Shown: piece by piece, positions 25,087 to 33,552 of the stretch
How the letters are laid out: each line of letters starts with the position of its first letter
How positions within the stretch are numbered: the first letter of the stretch is position 1
Assembly: GCF_010206195.1 (NCBI RefSeq)
Contig: NZ_VIQT01000017.1
Span: 22,327-86,326, forward strand
Direction of reading: 5' to 3'
Source: Anaerotruncus colihominis
GTDB lineage: Bacteria; Bacillota; Clostridia; Oscillospirales; Ruminococcaceae
DNA length: 64,000 nucleotides
Notes under the pieces: generated by a model
What the model was told of the DNA's origin: nothing
The model's input: the letters and a program-made list of their open reading frames with translations, nothing else
Databases searched by the model: none
Made by a program: the position numbers and the translations under genes

Positions 25087-26367
25087 ATGAAAAAGCTTTT
25101 GGCAGTAACGCTGGCGGCCGCTCTGGCCGCGGGTTTTGTCGGCTGCGGCGGTTCCGGGACTACAAGCGGAACCACGAGCAATGCCGCTTCCGGATCTGCG
25201 GATGCCGGCGAAACCATCAAGGTTGGATCCCTTGCACCGCTGACCGGTTCTGTTTCAGTATACGGAATTACAACTGTTAACGGCATTAAAATGGCAGTCG
25301 ACGAGATCAATGCCAATGGCGGCGTTATGGGCCGCCAGATTGAACTTTTGACCGAGGATGAAAAGGGCGAGGTTCAGGATGCCGTCAACGGCTACAACAA
25401 GCTGATCAGCGACGGAATGGTATTTTTGATCGGCGATGTTACCTCGAAGCCGTGCGATGCTGTAGCGAAAATTGCGGCCGGCGACGGCACGCCGATGCTC
25501 ACCCCGACCGGTACCGCGCCGTCGATCACTCAGAATGGGGACAACATTTTCCGCACCTGTTTCCTGGACCCGTTCCAGGGCCAGATTATGGCACAGTTTG
25601 CGGCTGAAAAGCTTGGCGCGAAAAAGGTCGCTGTCATGGCCAACTCCTCCGACGATTACTCCGACGGTATTGCCAAGTCATTCGTAGCCAAGGCGCAGGA
25701 GCTGGGGCTTGAGGTTGTCGGCGATGAGCGTTACGGCGCGGATGATACCGACTTTAAGACGCAGCTGACCAAGATCAACGCAGCTGGTCCCGACGTGATC
25801 ATGTTCCCGGATTATTATGAGAAGGTGGCGCTGATCACAAATCAGGCCCGTCAGATTGGCTTTACAGGCCAGATGCTCGGCGGCGACGGCTGGGACGGCG
25901 TTTTGACTTCCCTGGGTGAGAATGCTTCTGTCGTAGATAACTGCTACTTCTCCTGCCATTACTTCATTGGCGATACAAACGAGCAGGTTGCCAATTTCGT
26001 CAACGGCTATCGTTCCCTCTACAGCGAGGACCCGACCGCTTTCTCAGCGCTGGGTTACGATTCGGTCTACATCATGAAGGCCGCGATGGAAAAGGCCGGC
26101 TCCACGGATAAGGCCGCTGTGCTGGAAGCTCTGCGCGCTACGGATTACACAGGCGTGACGGGCCATATGACTTTCGATGAGAATGGCGACCCGATCAAGA
26201 GCGTCGCGGTGCTGCGCCTTGAAAACGGCGCGACGGTTCTCGACACGATGATGACGGCTGACGGTGCTGAGGATTCTGCGCCTGTAGCCTCTGAGTCCGC
26301 GTCCTCTGCGGCTGCTGCTTCTGAAGCCGCCGCGTCCTCCGAGGCAGCTTCTTCCGCTGCCGCGTAA
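25087..26367 (+). CDS. livK: Branched-chain amino acid ABC transporter, substrate-binding lipoprotein
   Basis: 426 residues. Lipoprotein signal (LAAGFVGC), then a type I periplasmic binding fold: IKVGSLAPLTGSVSVYGITT, GVMGRQIELLTEDEKG, and LTPTGTAPSITQNGDNIFRT. This is the LivJ/LivK group that binds leucine, isoleucine or valine. The last 35 residues or so are almost only Ala, Ser and Glu, an unusual low-complexity tail absent from typical LivK. First gene of the liv operon. Confidence 0.93.
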   Translation: MKKLLAVTLAAALAAGFVGCGGSGTTSGTTSNAASGSADAGETIKVGSLAPLTGSVSVYGITTVNGIKMAVDEINANGGVMGRQIELLTEDEKGEVQDAVNGYNKLISDGMVFLIGDVTSKPCDAVAKIAAGDGTPMLTPTGTAPSITQNGDNIFRTCFLDPFQGQIMAQFAAEKLGAKKVAVMANSSDDYSDGIAKSFVAKAQELGLEVVGDERYGADDTDFKTQLTKINAAGPDVIMFPDYYEKVALITNQARQIGFTGQMLGGDGWDGVLTSLGENASVVDNCYFSCHYFIGDTNEQVANFVNGYRSLYSEDPTAFSALGYDSVYIMKAAMEKAGSTDKAAVLEALRATDYTGVTGHMTFDENGDPIKSVAVLRLENGATVLDTMMTADGAEDSAPVASESASSAAAASEAAASSEAASSAAA

Positions 26368-26383
26368 GGCGTTCATAAACGAT

Positions 26384-26420
26384 GCAATCAGGGGCAGGGC
26401 GATAGGTCCTGCCCCATTGC
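26384..26420 (+). terminator. Intercistronic hairpin between livK and livH
   Basis: Arms GGGGCAGG (26391-26398) and CCTGCCCC (26408-26415), extended by GCAAT/ATTGC, followed by GATTTTC. Probably a partial terminator that keeps the binding protein more abundant than the permeases. Confidence 0.5.
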
Positions 26421-26519
26421 GATTTTCATATAACAAAAGGGCGGCCGGTTTTTTAACAACTGGGGCCGCTGAATGGGTTTCCGGCATATGCCGGATCAGA
26501 AAGAAAGGTGAGATGCGAA

Positions 26520-27428
26520 ATGGACGGCCTGTTTGTTTTTATCAACCAGTTGATCAACGGATTACAGGTAGGCAGCATCTACGCCCTCGTCGCTCTTGGT
26601 TACACAATGGTTTACGGCATTGTGAAGCTGATTAATTTCGCGCATGGCGATTTTATTATGGTGGGGGCTTATCTGGCGCTGTTTTCGGTGCCAATGCTGC
26701 TTGGTGCAGGACTGCCTGCGATACTTGTCATTGTATTGGTCATTGTAATGTCGGTCATTGGCTGTTCGCTTCTCGGTATGGCGACCGAGCGCATCGCCTA
26801 TAAGCCGCTGCGCGGTTCGCCGTCGCTGTCGGTTCTGATTACGGCCATCGCGGTCAGCCTGTTTTTGGAAAACCTGTTCATGATCCTGTTTTCCTCCGCC
26901 TCAAAGCCGTTCCCGGCGATCATCAGCGCCAATCCGATCAGCATCGGCAAAATCCAGACAAACGCCGTTACGATCATTACAATCGCGTTGTCGATTGTCT
27001 GTATGATCGGGTTGCAGCTCTTTGTCAAGAAAACGCGTATGGGCAAAGCGATGCGCGCTGTCTCCGAGGACGCTGGCGCCGCAATGCTCATGGGCTGCAA
27101 CAGCAACGTGACGATTTCCATGACGTTTGCAATCGGTTCCGGCCTGGCGGCTGTGGCGGCCGTTATGTATTGCTCCGCTTATCCGCTGGTCAACCCTTAT
27201 ATGGGTTCCATGCTCGGCCTCAAGGCGTTTATCGCGGCGGTGCTCGGCGGCATCGGCATCATCCCGGGCGCGATGCTCGGCGGTTTTGTGATCGGCCTTG
27301 TCGAGAGCCTGACAAAGGCGTATATCTCCTCCTATTTGGCGGACGCCGTCGTGTTTGGTATTCTGATTGTCGTGCTGCTCGTCAAGCCGACGGGCATCCT
27401 GGGCAAAAATGTCGGTGAGAAAGTGTAG
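26520..27428 (+). CDS. livH: Branched-chain amino acid ABC transporter, permease LivH
   Basis: 302 residues from the ATG at 26520, seven bases after AGGTGAG. About eight helices; family motifs GLQVGSIYALVALGYTMVYG, INFAHGDFIMVGAY near the start, and GLKAFIAAVLGGIGIIPGAM, the ATPase-contact region. Forms the membrane pore with LivM. Confidence 0.94.
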   Translation: MDGLFVFINQLINGLQVGSIYALVALGYTMVYGIVKLINFAHGDFIMVGAYLALFSVPMLLGAGLPAILVIVLVIVMSVIGCSLLGMATERIAYKPLRGSPSLSVLITAIAVSLFLENLFMILFSSASKPFPAIISANPISIGKIQTNAVTIITIALSIVCMIGLQLFVKKTRMGKAMRAVSEDAGAAMLMGCNSNVTISMTFAIGSGLAAVAAVMYCSAYPLVNPYMGSMLGLKAFIAAVLGGIGIIPGAMLGGFVIGLVESLTKAYISSYLADAVVFGILIVVLLVKPTGILGKNVGEKV

Positions 27429-27437
27429 GTGAATGGC

Positions 27438-28481
27438 ATGGCTTCAAAACGCGGCAAAACTTATTTTTCCTATCTCGTCAACCTTGTTTGTGTCGTCCTG
27501 CTGTTCATCGTACTGACTGCATTGATGAAGGCGGGTGTGATCAACACCTATTGGGCGGGCGTGATCATGCTGATTATGATCAACATCATCCTGGCGACCT
27601 CGCTCAACCTGACCACCGGTGTGCTTGGCCAGATCGCGCTTGGCCACGCGGGGTTCATGTCAGTCGGCGCTTATGCGGCCGCGCTCTTTTCCATGAAGAT
27701 CGCCGAGGCGGCAAAGCTCGTTGAAAACGGCGCGCCGACGGCGGCCGGTTTCGGGACGTTTCTGGCGTCGCTTGTCGTCGCTGGCATCGTCGCCGCTGTT
27801 TTCGGTCTGATCGTCGGCATCCCGGCGCTTCGCCTCAAGGGCGATTATCTGGCGATTATCACGCTCGGTTTCGGCGAAATCATCCGCGTTATTATTGAAA
27901 ACGTCAAGTTTACCGGTGGTGCGCAGGGGCTTTCCGGTATCCCGAAGCTCTCCAACTTCAACACAGTCTACTGGGTGACCGCCCTGACCATCGCCGTGCT
28001 GTTTGCATTTGGACGTTCCCGTCATGGCCGTGCGATCATTGCGATCCGTGAGGATGATATCGCTTCGGAGGCGTCAGGCATCCCGAATACGTATTACAAG
28101 GTGCTTGCGTTTACGATTTCAGCATTTTTTGCCGGGGTGGCGGGCGCTGTCTATGCGCAGCAGATGCAGGTGCTCGGCGCCAAAACATTCAATTTCATGC
28201 GCTCCATCGATATTCTGGTCATCGTTGTGCTCGGCGGACTCGGCTCGCTGACCGGCTCAATCATCGCAGCCGTCGGCTTGACTGTATTGCCCGAGGCGCT
28301 GCGCGGCTTCTCCGAATACCGGATGCTGATCTATTCCGTAGCATTGATTATTGTCATGATTTTTAAACCCTCCGGCCTGCTTGGTACGCGTGAATTCTCC
28401 ATGTCTGCATTTCTGCGCTGGCTGCGCCATCCGCAGATTAAGCGAAAGAAAGCGGCGGCTGAAAGGGGGAGCGGTAAATGA
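27438..28481 (+). CDS. livM: Branched-chain amino acid ABC transporter, permease LivM
   Basis: 347 residues from the ATG at 27438, five bases after AGGTGA. Contains LATSLNLTTGVLGQIALGHAG, RLKGDYLAIITLGFGEIIR and the coupling-loop stretch REDDIASEASGIPNTYYK, all typical of LivM. The C-terminus is basic (KRKKAAAERGSGK). It starts ten bases after the livH stop. Confidence 0.94.
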   Translation: MASKRGKTYFSYLVNLVCVVLLFIVLTALMKAGVINTYWAGVIMLIMINIILATSLNLTTGVLGQIALGHAGFMSVGAYAAALFSMKIAEAAKLVENGAPTAAGFGTFLASLVVAGIVAAVFGLIVGIPALRLKGDYLAIITLGFGEIIRVIIENVKFTGGAQGLSGIPKLSNFNTVYWVTALTIAVLFAFGRSRHGRAIIAIREDDIASEASGIPNTYYKVLAFTISAFFAGVAGAVYAQQMQVLGAKTFNFMRSIDILVIVVLGGLGSLTGSIIAAVGLTVLPEALRGFSEYRMLIYSVALIIVMIFKPSGLLGTREFSMSAFLRWLRHPQIKRKKAAAERGSGK

Positions 28482-29242
28482 GCAATCCTGTTTTGAAGGC
28501 CGATCATCTCGGCATCTCCTTCGGCGGACTCAAGGCGGTCGAAGGATTTGATCTGGAAATCCGTGAAAATGAGCTTGTCGGCTTGATTGGACCAAATGGC
28601 GCGGGCAAGACAACCGTGTTCAATATGCTGACGGGCGTTTATCAGCCGACCGAGGGCGCCGTTTATCTTGAAGGGAATCTGATGGCAGGTAAAAAACCGC
28701 ATCAGATGGTAAAGGCAGGTATTGCGCGCACCTTCCAGAATATCCGTCTGTTTAAGAAGATGACGGTAATCGACAACGTGCGCGTCGCATTCAATCTGCA
28801 TATGAAATATTCCGTCCTCCAAAGCATTCTGCGCACGCCGCTTGTTTGGAAAGAGGAGGAGGAGATCGATCGCAAGGCGCACGAGCTGTTGTCCGTATTT
28901 CATATGGAAGGGCTTGCCGATCATATAGCGGCCAATCTTCCGTATGGACAGCAGCGTAAGCTTGAAATTGCACGTGCGCTTGCAACCAATCCAAAGGTGC
29001 TTTTGCTTGACGAACCAGCCGCTGGCATGAACCCGACTGAAACGGCGGAATTGATGGAGGCGATCTCCATCATCCGTGAGCGATTTCATGTATCCATCCT
29101 GTTGATCGAGCATGATATGAGCCTTGTTATGAAGATCTGTGAGCGTTTGGTCGTGATCGACTACGGCCAGATTATTGCCGCAGGTACGCCGCAGGAAGTT
29201 GCGCGCGATCCAAAGGTGATCGGCGCATATCTTGGAAAGTAG
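28478..29242 (+). CDS. livG: Branched-chain amino acid ABC transporter, ATP-binding protein LivG
   Basis: 254 residues. Walker A GPNGAGKTTVFNML, IARTFQNIRLFKKMTVIDNV (Q-loop), a degenerate signature YGQQRKLEIARALA normal for LivG, Walker B VLLLDEPAAGMNPTE and LIEHDMSLVM. Overlaps the livM stop by four bases. Confidence 0.95.
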   Translation: MSNPVLKADHLGISFGGLKAVEGFDLEIRENELVGLIGPNGAGKTTVFNMLTGVYQPTEGAVYLEGNLMAGKKPHQMVKAGIARTFQNIRLFKKMTVIDNVRVAFNLHMKYSVLQSILRTPLVWKEEEEIDRKAHELLSVFHMEGLADHIAANLPYGQQRKLEIARALATNPKVLLLDEPAAGMNPTETAELMEAISIIRERFHVSILLIEHDMSLVMKICERLVVIDYGQIIAAGTPQEVARDPKVIGAYLGK

Positions 29243-29253
29243 GAGGGGAGCCA

Positions 29254-29958
29254 ATGCTGATCGTCAAAGATTTGAATGTGTCGTATGGCGCCATCCATGC
29301 GATCCATGATGTGAGCCTAGAGGTCAATGCGGGCGAAATCGTCTCGCTGATCGGTGCAAACGGCGCGGGTAAAACGACGACGCTGCACACAATCACAGGT
29401 CTGAAGAAGGCGTCGTCCGGTTCTGTCGAGCTTGAAGGGCACAACCTTCTGACAACCGAGCCGTCAAAGATTGTCGGCCTTGGGATGGCGCATGTTCCGG
29501 AGGGACGGCGTATTTTCGCATCGATGACGGTTGAGGAAAACCTTGAGATGGGCGCCTTTACCATCCGTGACAAGGCGCAGATTTCAACGGACATAGAAAA
29601 TGTATATAAGCACTTCCCACGCTTGCGGGAACGATATAAGCAGGCGGGTGGCACGCTGTCAGGCGGCGAGCAGCAGATGCTCGCTATTGGACGCGCGATG
29701 ATGTCTCGGCCAAAGATCATGCTGATGGATGAACCGTCGATGGGCTTATCTCCGCTTCTGGTGGGCGAGATCTTTGAGATTATCCAGGAGCTGAACCGCA
29801 GCGGCATGACCATTTTGCTTGTTGAACAGAATGCCAAAATGGCGCTGTCCATCGCAGACCGCGCATATGTGCTGGAGACAGGGCATGTCGTTATGGATGG
29901 TCAGGCGAAGGATATGCTGGAGGATGATAAGGTTCGGCGGGCATATCTCGGCATGTAA
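29254..29958 (+). CDS. livF: Branched-chain amino acid ABC transporter, ATP-binding protein LivF
   Basis: 234 residues. Walker A GANGAGKTTTLHTI, MAHVPEGRRIFASMTVEENL (Q-loop with the LivF-type EGR), signature LSGGEQQMLAIGRAMM, Walker B IMLMDEPSMGLSP. Pairs with LivG. Last gene of the liv operon, followed by a terminator. Confidence 0.95.
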   Translation: MLIVKDLNVSYGAIHAIHDVSLEVNAGEIVSLIGANGAGKTTTLHTITGLKKASSGSVELEGHNLLTTEPSKIVGLGMAHVPEGRRIFASMTVEENLEMGAFTIRDKAQISTDIENVYKHFPRLRERYKQAGGTLSGGEQQMLAIGRAMMSRPKIMLMDEPSMGLSPLLVGEIFEIIQELNRSGMTILLVEQNAKMALSIADRAYVLETGHVVMDGQAKDMLEDDKVRRAYLGM

Positions 29959-29967
29959 AAACAGATA

Positions 29968-30004
29968 CCGTCCGGCTGTCAAGGTGTTACAGCCGGACGG
30001 TTTT
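29968..30004 (+). terminator. Terminator of the liv operon
   Basis: Perfect 12-bp arms CCGTCCGGCTGT and ACAGCCGGACGG with a nine-base loop, followed by TTTTGC, ten bases after the livF stop. Confidence 0.9.
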
Positions 30005-30022
30005 GCAATGGAGGGAAAATGA

Positions 30023-30502
30023 ATGGCGGAGGTAAAAACGAATGCAATGCGTATGTTGGATCGTGCAAAAATCCCATATCAGATTCACACATACGATCAT
30101 GCAGACGGAAAAATTGATGGCGTCAGCGTTGCGGCAAAGCTTGGGCAGGATATCAACGCCGTCTATAAAACGCTTGTCACCAAAGGCGCGGGCGGCGGTT
30201 ATTTTGTGTTTGTGATTCCGGTTGACCGGGAGCTTGACCTGAAAAAAGCGGCGCGGGCTGTCGGCGAGAAGTCAGTTGCAATGATTCCCGTTGCGGATAT
30301 CAATAAAGCGACCGGATATATCCGGGGCGGCTGCTCACCAATTGGAATGAAGAAGCTGTATCCAACAGTATTCGATGCGGCCGTCCTCAATTTGCCGGCT
30401 GTGATTGTCAGCGGCGGCCGGATCGGCTGCCAGATTGAAGCCTCGCCTCGTGATCTGCTGCCTCTTGTCAAGGCTGTAACAGCACGGATTACGTATGATT
30501 AA
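30023..30502 (+). CDS. ybaK: Cys-tRNA(Pro)/Cys-tRNA(Cys) deacylase, YbaK/EbsC type
   Basis: 159 residues. Contains DINAVYKTLVTKG with the catalytic lysine, GYIRGGCSPIGMKK (the YbaK GGxSPxGxKK-like motif) and GGRIGCQIEASPRDL. The protein clears mischarged Cys-tRNA(Pro). GGAGG precedes the start. It sits alone between the liv operon and a convergent glycosidase gene. Confidence 0.93.
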   Translation: MAEVKTNAMRMLDRAKIPYQIHTYDHADGKIDGVSVAAKLGQDINAVYKTLVTKGAGGGYFVFVIPVDRELDLKKAARAVGEKSVAMIPVADINKATGYIRGGCSPIGMKKLYPTVFDAAVLNLPAVIVSGGRIGCQIEASPRDLLPLVKAVTARITYD

Positions 30503-30516
30503 AAAAGTATAAAGCA

Positions 30517-30547
30517 AACGCCCCAGCCTTCGCTGGGGCGTTTTTTT
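30517..30547. terminator. Terminator after the YbaK-type gene
   Basis: Arms AACGCCCCAGC and GCTGGGGCGTT around a four-base loop, followed by TTTTTTATT on the plus strand. The convergent minus gene ends at 30546, so this may serve both. Confidence 0.9.
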
Positions 30548-32198
30548 ATTCTCCAATATACGTAAAGCGTTCGACACGTTTTCCGTCTCGTTCGATTTCC
30601 TCCATGAACATGTCGAGCGGGCGCACCCATAGATCACCCTCGCCATATAAGGCCCGATAGACGACAAGCTGTTCAAGTGTTTCGCTGTGGCGCGCTAAAC
30701 CGATGGCCTCATATTCATTACCCTTAAAATGGCGGTATCGCCCAGGACGGAAGGCGCGCGGCTGGTCCGGACGCGCCGTGGGCGCGTCCGGCGCCTGGAC
30801 CGGCACAGCCGGTTCAGGCGTTCCCGGCGCGGCATGCGCCGCGCCGGCCAGCCGCGCGCAGTCCTCCGGTGAAACAAGGATACGCGCGCCAAAGGCGGGT
30901 AGCTCCAGCTTGAGATTGCCGTCATTCGTTTCAAAGACTGTTCCGGTGAACAGATCCGTAAGCGGCGCGGTGCGCACATGAAATTCAACATATTCCGAAT
31001 GATCGGAAAGATTGAGCGCAGTATAGACATACTGGCCATCATAAGCGCGTTCAAAGACAAATTGTTCGTTTTTGACAAGCCTCTGTTCATATGCTCCGTA
31101 CTGGAGAGCAGGCAGGCTGCGCCGGATCATTCCCAAACGTGCGATATGGGTGCAAAGAGGTTCGTCTGCTTCGACAATTTGTCCAAGCTCCAGGCAAGGG
31201 CGCAGCGGTGCGTCAGAACCGCCCTGTTTAGCGCCTGTAATGCCCCATTCGCTGCCATAATAAACAGATGGTACGCCAGGCATTGTATAGAGCAGTGTAT
31301 AGGTATTGCAGAGATGGGCACGGTTTCGCAGCATGGTAGCGAGACGATTGATATCGTGATTATCGACAAAATTATAAAGGCACAGATTTTTATAGATGCC
31401 GCCGTTCCCAAACTGACGGTTCAGGGAATAGGCAATTTCAAAATAGTTTTTGTCATTGTGCGAAGAATAAAGCCCCTTCTCACACTCATAGTTGGTGACA
31501 GAATCAAGCATATCGGGATTGGCCCAACGGTTATAATCACCATGGATAATTTCTCCCATCAGCCAAAAGTCAGGACGTTTTTCACGACAGAAGGTGCGAA
31601 GGCGACGGAAAAAAGCTGGATCAACACAGTCAGCCGCGTCAAGCCGCAGACCGTCGATTCCAAATTCATCCATCCACATGCCGACCGCGCCAAGCAGATG
31701 GTCGACGACCTCAGGATTTTGCAGATTCAGCTTTACAAGATTGAAATGTCCTTGCCAGCCTTCGTACCAAAAAGGATCGCCCATTGGGCTGCCGCCGCCG
31801 AAGTTGAGATTATGAAACCATCCGCAATATCTGGATGCTTGTCCATTTTTACGCACATCTTCAAAGGCCCAGAAGGAACGGCCGACATGGTTAAAGACGC
31901 CATCAAGCACAATGCGGATTCCATGTTTATGAAGCGTCTCGCAGATCTTTTTAAAATCTGCGTTGCTTCCAAGCCGCCGGTCAAGCGTATAATAATCAAT
32001 TGTATCGTATCCATGCTCGCTCGATTCAAAGACCGGGCCGAGATAGACGGCATTAATATTCAGCTTTAAGAGATGCGGAAGCCACTCTATGATTTTCGCA
32101 ATACGGTTTTGCGGCTCTCCACCGCTGTTTTGCTGCGGTGCGCCGCAAAACCCAAGCGGATAAATATGATAAAAAACGGATTCATTGACCCAATTCAT
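30546..32198 (-). CDS. GH13 alpha-amylase-family glycosidase fused to a DUF1653 domain
   Basis: 550 residues from the ATG at 32198 (GAGGGGG nine bases upstream; the upstream extension lacks a ribosome site). The barrel (about 1-380) shows VLDGVFNHVG, GLRLDAADCV (nucleophile Asp near 190), LMGEIIHG (Glu near 223) and YNFVDNHD, all GH13 catalytic motifs of the neopullulanase/cyclomaltodextrinase type. A C-terminal beta domain ends near 440, then an Ala/Pro-rich linker (PEPAVPVQAPDAPTARPDQP) leads to RYRHFKGNEYEAIGLARHSE..LVVYRALYG, a complete DUF1653 domain (about 484-550), normally a free protein of about 70 residues. No signal peptide, so it should act on imported maltodextrins. The role of the extra domain is unknown. 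Confidence 0.93.
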   Translation of the reverse strand: MNWVNESVFYHIYPLGFCGAPQQNSGGEPQNRIAKIIEWLPHLLKLNINAVYLGPVFESSEHGYDTIDYYTLDRRLGSNADFKKICETLHKHGIRIVLDGVFNHVGRSFWAFEDVRKNGQASRYCGWFHNLNFGGGSPMGDPFWYEGWQGHFNLVKLNLQNPEVVDHLLGAVGMWMDEFGIDGLRLDAADCVDPAFFRRLRTFCREKRPDFWLMGEIIHGDYNRWANPDMLDSVTNYECEKGLYSSHNDKNYFEIAYSLNRQFGNGGIYKNLCLYNFVDNHDINRLATMLRNRAHLCNTYTLLYTMPGVPSVYYGSEWGITGAKQGGSDAPLRPCLELGQIVEADEPLCTHIARLGMIRRSLPALQYGAYEQRLVKNEQFVFERAYDGQYVYTALNLSDHSEYVEFHVRTAPLTDLFTGTVFETNDGNLKLELPAFGARILVSPEDCARLAGAAHAAPGTPEPAVPVQAPDAPTARPDQPRAFRPGRYRHFKGNEYEAIGLARHSETLEQLVVYRALYGEGDLWVRPLDMFMEEIERDGKRVERFTYIGE

Positions 32199-32401
32199 AG
32201 GCGATATCCCCCTCATGCCTTTTCGGCGAAGCCCGGACAATGGATGCCCTGAGCAAATTTGTATGTTAACAGTATACACTGATTTGTAAAAAATAGCAAT
32301 TGTAAGAAGGACATTCCTTGATCATCTTGGGGAAATGCTAAAGGCGCAATGAAAGAACTTATTCAATTCTGCAAAAGTCATAGCGCGGCAGGTAAACTGC
32401 G

Positions 32402-32440
32402 AAAAAAACGGAGTCCCCACTGCAAATCGCGGGGACTCCG
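32402..32440 (-). terminator. Terminator of the perR-rubrerythrin unit
   Basis: Arms CGGAGTCCCC (32409-32418) and GGGGACTCCG (32431-32440), followed on the minus strand by seven T (32408-32402). It lies 30 bases after the rubrerythrin stop. Confidence 0.92.
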
Positions 32441-32470
32441 GTATAACCGTAAGATGTGCTTGGAAACAAA

Positions 32471-33010
32471 TTAATAATTTTTGGCCTGAAGCTGGAAATA
32501 CGCCTGTGGATGTGTGCAGACAGGGCAGACAAGCGGAGCAGACTCGCTAACATGAATATGACCGCAGTTGGAACACTGCCAAATCACGACGCCAGTTTTC
32601 TTAAAGACCTGTTCAGTGTCAACATTTTTCAAGAGAGCCAGGTAGCGCTCCTCATGTTCTTTTTCGATCTTGCCGACTTCCTCAAAGAGGTAAGCGATCT
32701 TGTCAAAACCTTCTTCGCGGGCCTCAGCGGCAAATTTCGCATACATATCGGTCCATTCATAATTTTCACCGGCGGCTGCATCTTTGAGGCAGGCGGCCGT
32801 ATCGGGAATACCATCATTCAGCAGCTTGAACCAGATTTCAGCATGTTCCTTTTCATTGGCTGCCGTCTCCAAAAAGAGGTTTGCAATCTGGACAAAGCCT
32901 TCTTTTTTCGCCTTGGAGGCATAGAACGTGTACTTATTGCGTGCTTGGGATTCACCTGCAAACGCGGCGGCAAGGTTGGCGGCTGTCTTAGTTCCTTTAA
33001 GCTCTTTCAT
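32471..33010 (-). CDS. rbr: Rubrerythrin
   Basis: 179 residues from the ATG at 33010, eight bases after AAAGGAG. A ferritin-like four-helix domain (about 1-135) with di-iron ligands in [27 protein letters not shown] and [13 protein letters not shown], then a rubredoxin domain (about 140-179) with [11 protein letters not shown] and [13 protein letters not shown] (two CxxC pairs). It reduces hydrogen peroxide with electrons from NADH-linked or ferredoxin donors. It lies downstream of a PerR-type gene and is likely derepressed by peroxide. Confidence 0.96.
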   Translation of the reverse strand: MKELKGTKTAANLAAAFAGESQARNKYTFYASKAKKEGFVQIANLFLETAANEKEHAEIWFKLLNDGIPDTAACLKDAAAGENYEWTDMYAKFAAEAREEGFDKIAYLFEEVGKIEKEHEERYLALLKNVDTEQVFKKTGVVIWQCSNCGHIHVSESAPLVCPVCTHPQAYFQLQAKNY

Positions 33011-33040
33011 GTCATGGTCTCCTTTCAATCTTACAAACAA

Positions 33041-33421
33041 TCAGGATTTTTCTGCACACATCTGACAGATTCCTGTCAGAGTGAGCAAGATGCCATTTAC
33101 AGTGATATCGGGTAGGGAACGCAATTCCTCCTCGAGCGCGCCAAGAGAAAGCAGATTGACATCATAGATACGTCCGCATTTTTCACAGAGCAAATGTGAA
33201 TGTGCGTCTATACGACCGTCAAAACGATCCGGCGTGCCGGATAGCCCGATCTTCTTAATCACGCCAGTCTGCGCAAGCAGATTCAAATTCCGGTAAACCG
33301 TTCCCAAGCTGATAGTTGTCTCCTGTGCGCGTGCGAGCGCATAAACCTCATCAGCCGTGGGATGGATAGGGTTCTCCAGAACGATCCGGTGGATAAGCTC
33401 CCGTTGCCTGGAATAATTCAT
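33041..33421 (-). CDS. perR: Peroxide-responsive Fur-family repressor (PerR type)
   Basis: 126 residues from the ATG at 33421 (GAGG seven bases upstream). Winged helix with TTISLGTVYRNLNLLAQTG; regulatory metal site FDGRIDAHSHL gives Asp-x5-His-x-His in PerR spacing, and CGRIYDV has the Asp expected in PerR. Structural zinc pairs CEKC and CQMC. A near-perfect Per box lies upstream. Rubrerythrin follows at once, so the pair is an autoregulated peroxide defence unit. Confidence 0.9.
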   Translation of the reverse strand: MNYSRQRELIHRIVLENPIHPTADEVYALARAQETTISLGTVYRNLNLLAQTGVIKKIGLSGTPDRFDGRIDAHSHLLCEKCGRIYDVNLLSLGALEEELRSLPDITVNGILLTLTGICQMCAEKS

Positions 33422-33462
33422 AGGGTTCCTCACAAAGAATAAAAATGATAATTATTATTATA

Positions 33463-33477
33463 TTATAAGTATTATAA
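33463..33477 (-). promoter_or_regulatory. Per box (PerR operator)
   Basis: TTATAAGTATTATAA matches the consensus TTATAATNATTATAA at 14 of 15 positions counting the N as a match. It is 42 bases upstream of the perR ATG, inside a very AT-rich promoter region. Confidence 0.8.
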
Positions 33478-33511
33478 CAGAAGAAACCGATTTGTCAAGC
33501 GTTTTTTCGCA

Positions 33512-33550
33512 AAAAAACCGCCGCTCTATTTTACAGAGCGGCGGTTTTGA
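33512..33550 (-). terminator. Terminator of the V-ATPase operon
   Basis: Perfect 14-bp arms AAAACCGCCGCTCT and AGAGCGGCGGTTTT, three bases after the stop of the last V-ATPase gene; T-run TTTTTTT on the minus strand. Confidence 0.93.
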
Positions 33551-33552
33551 CC

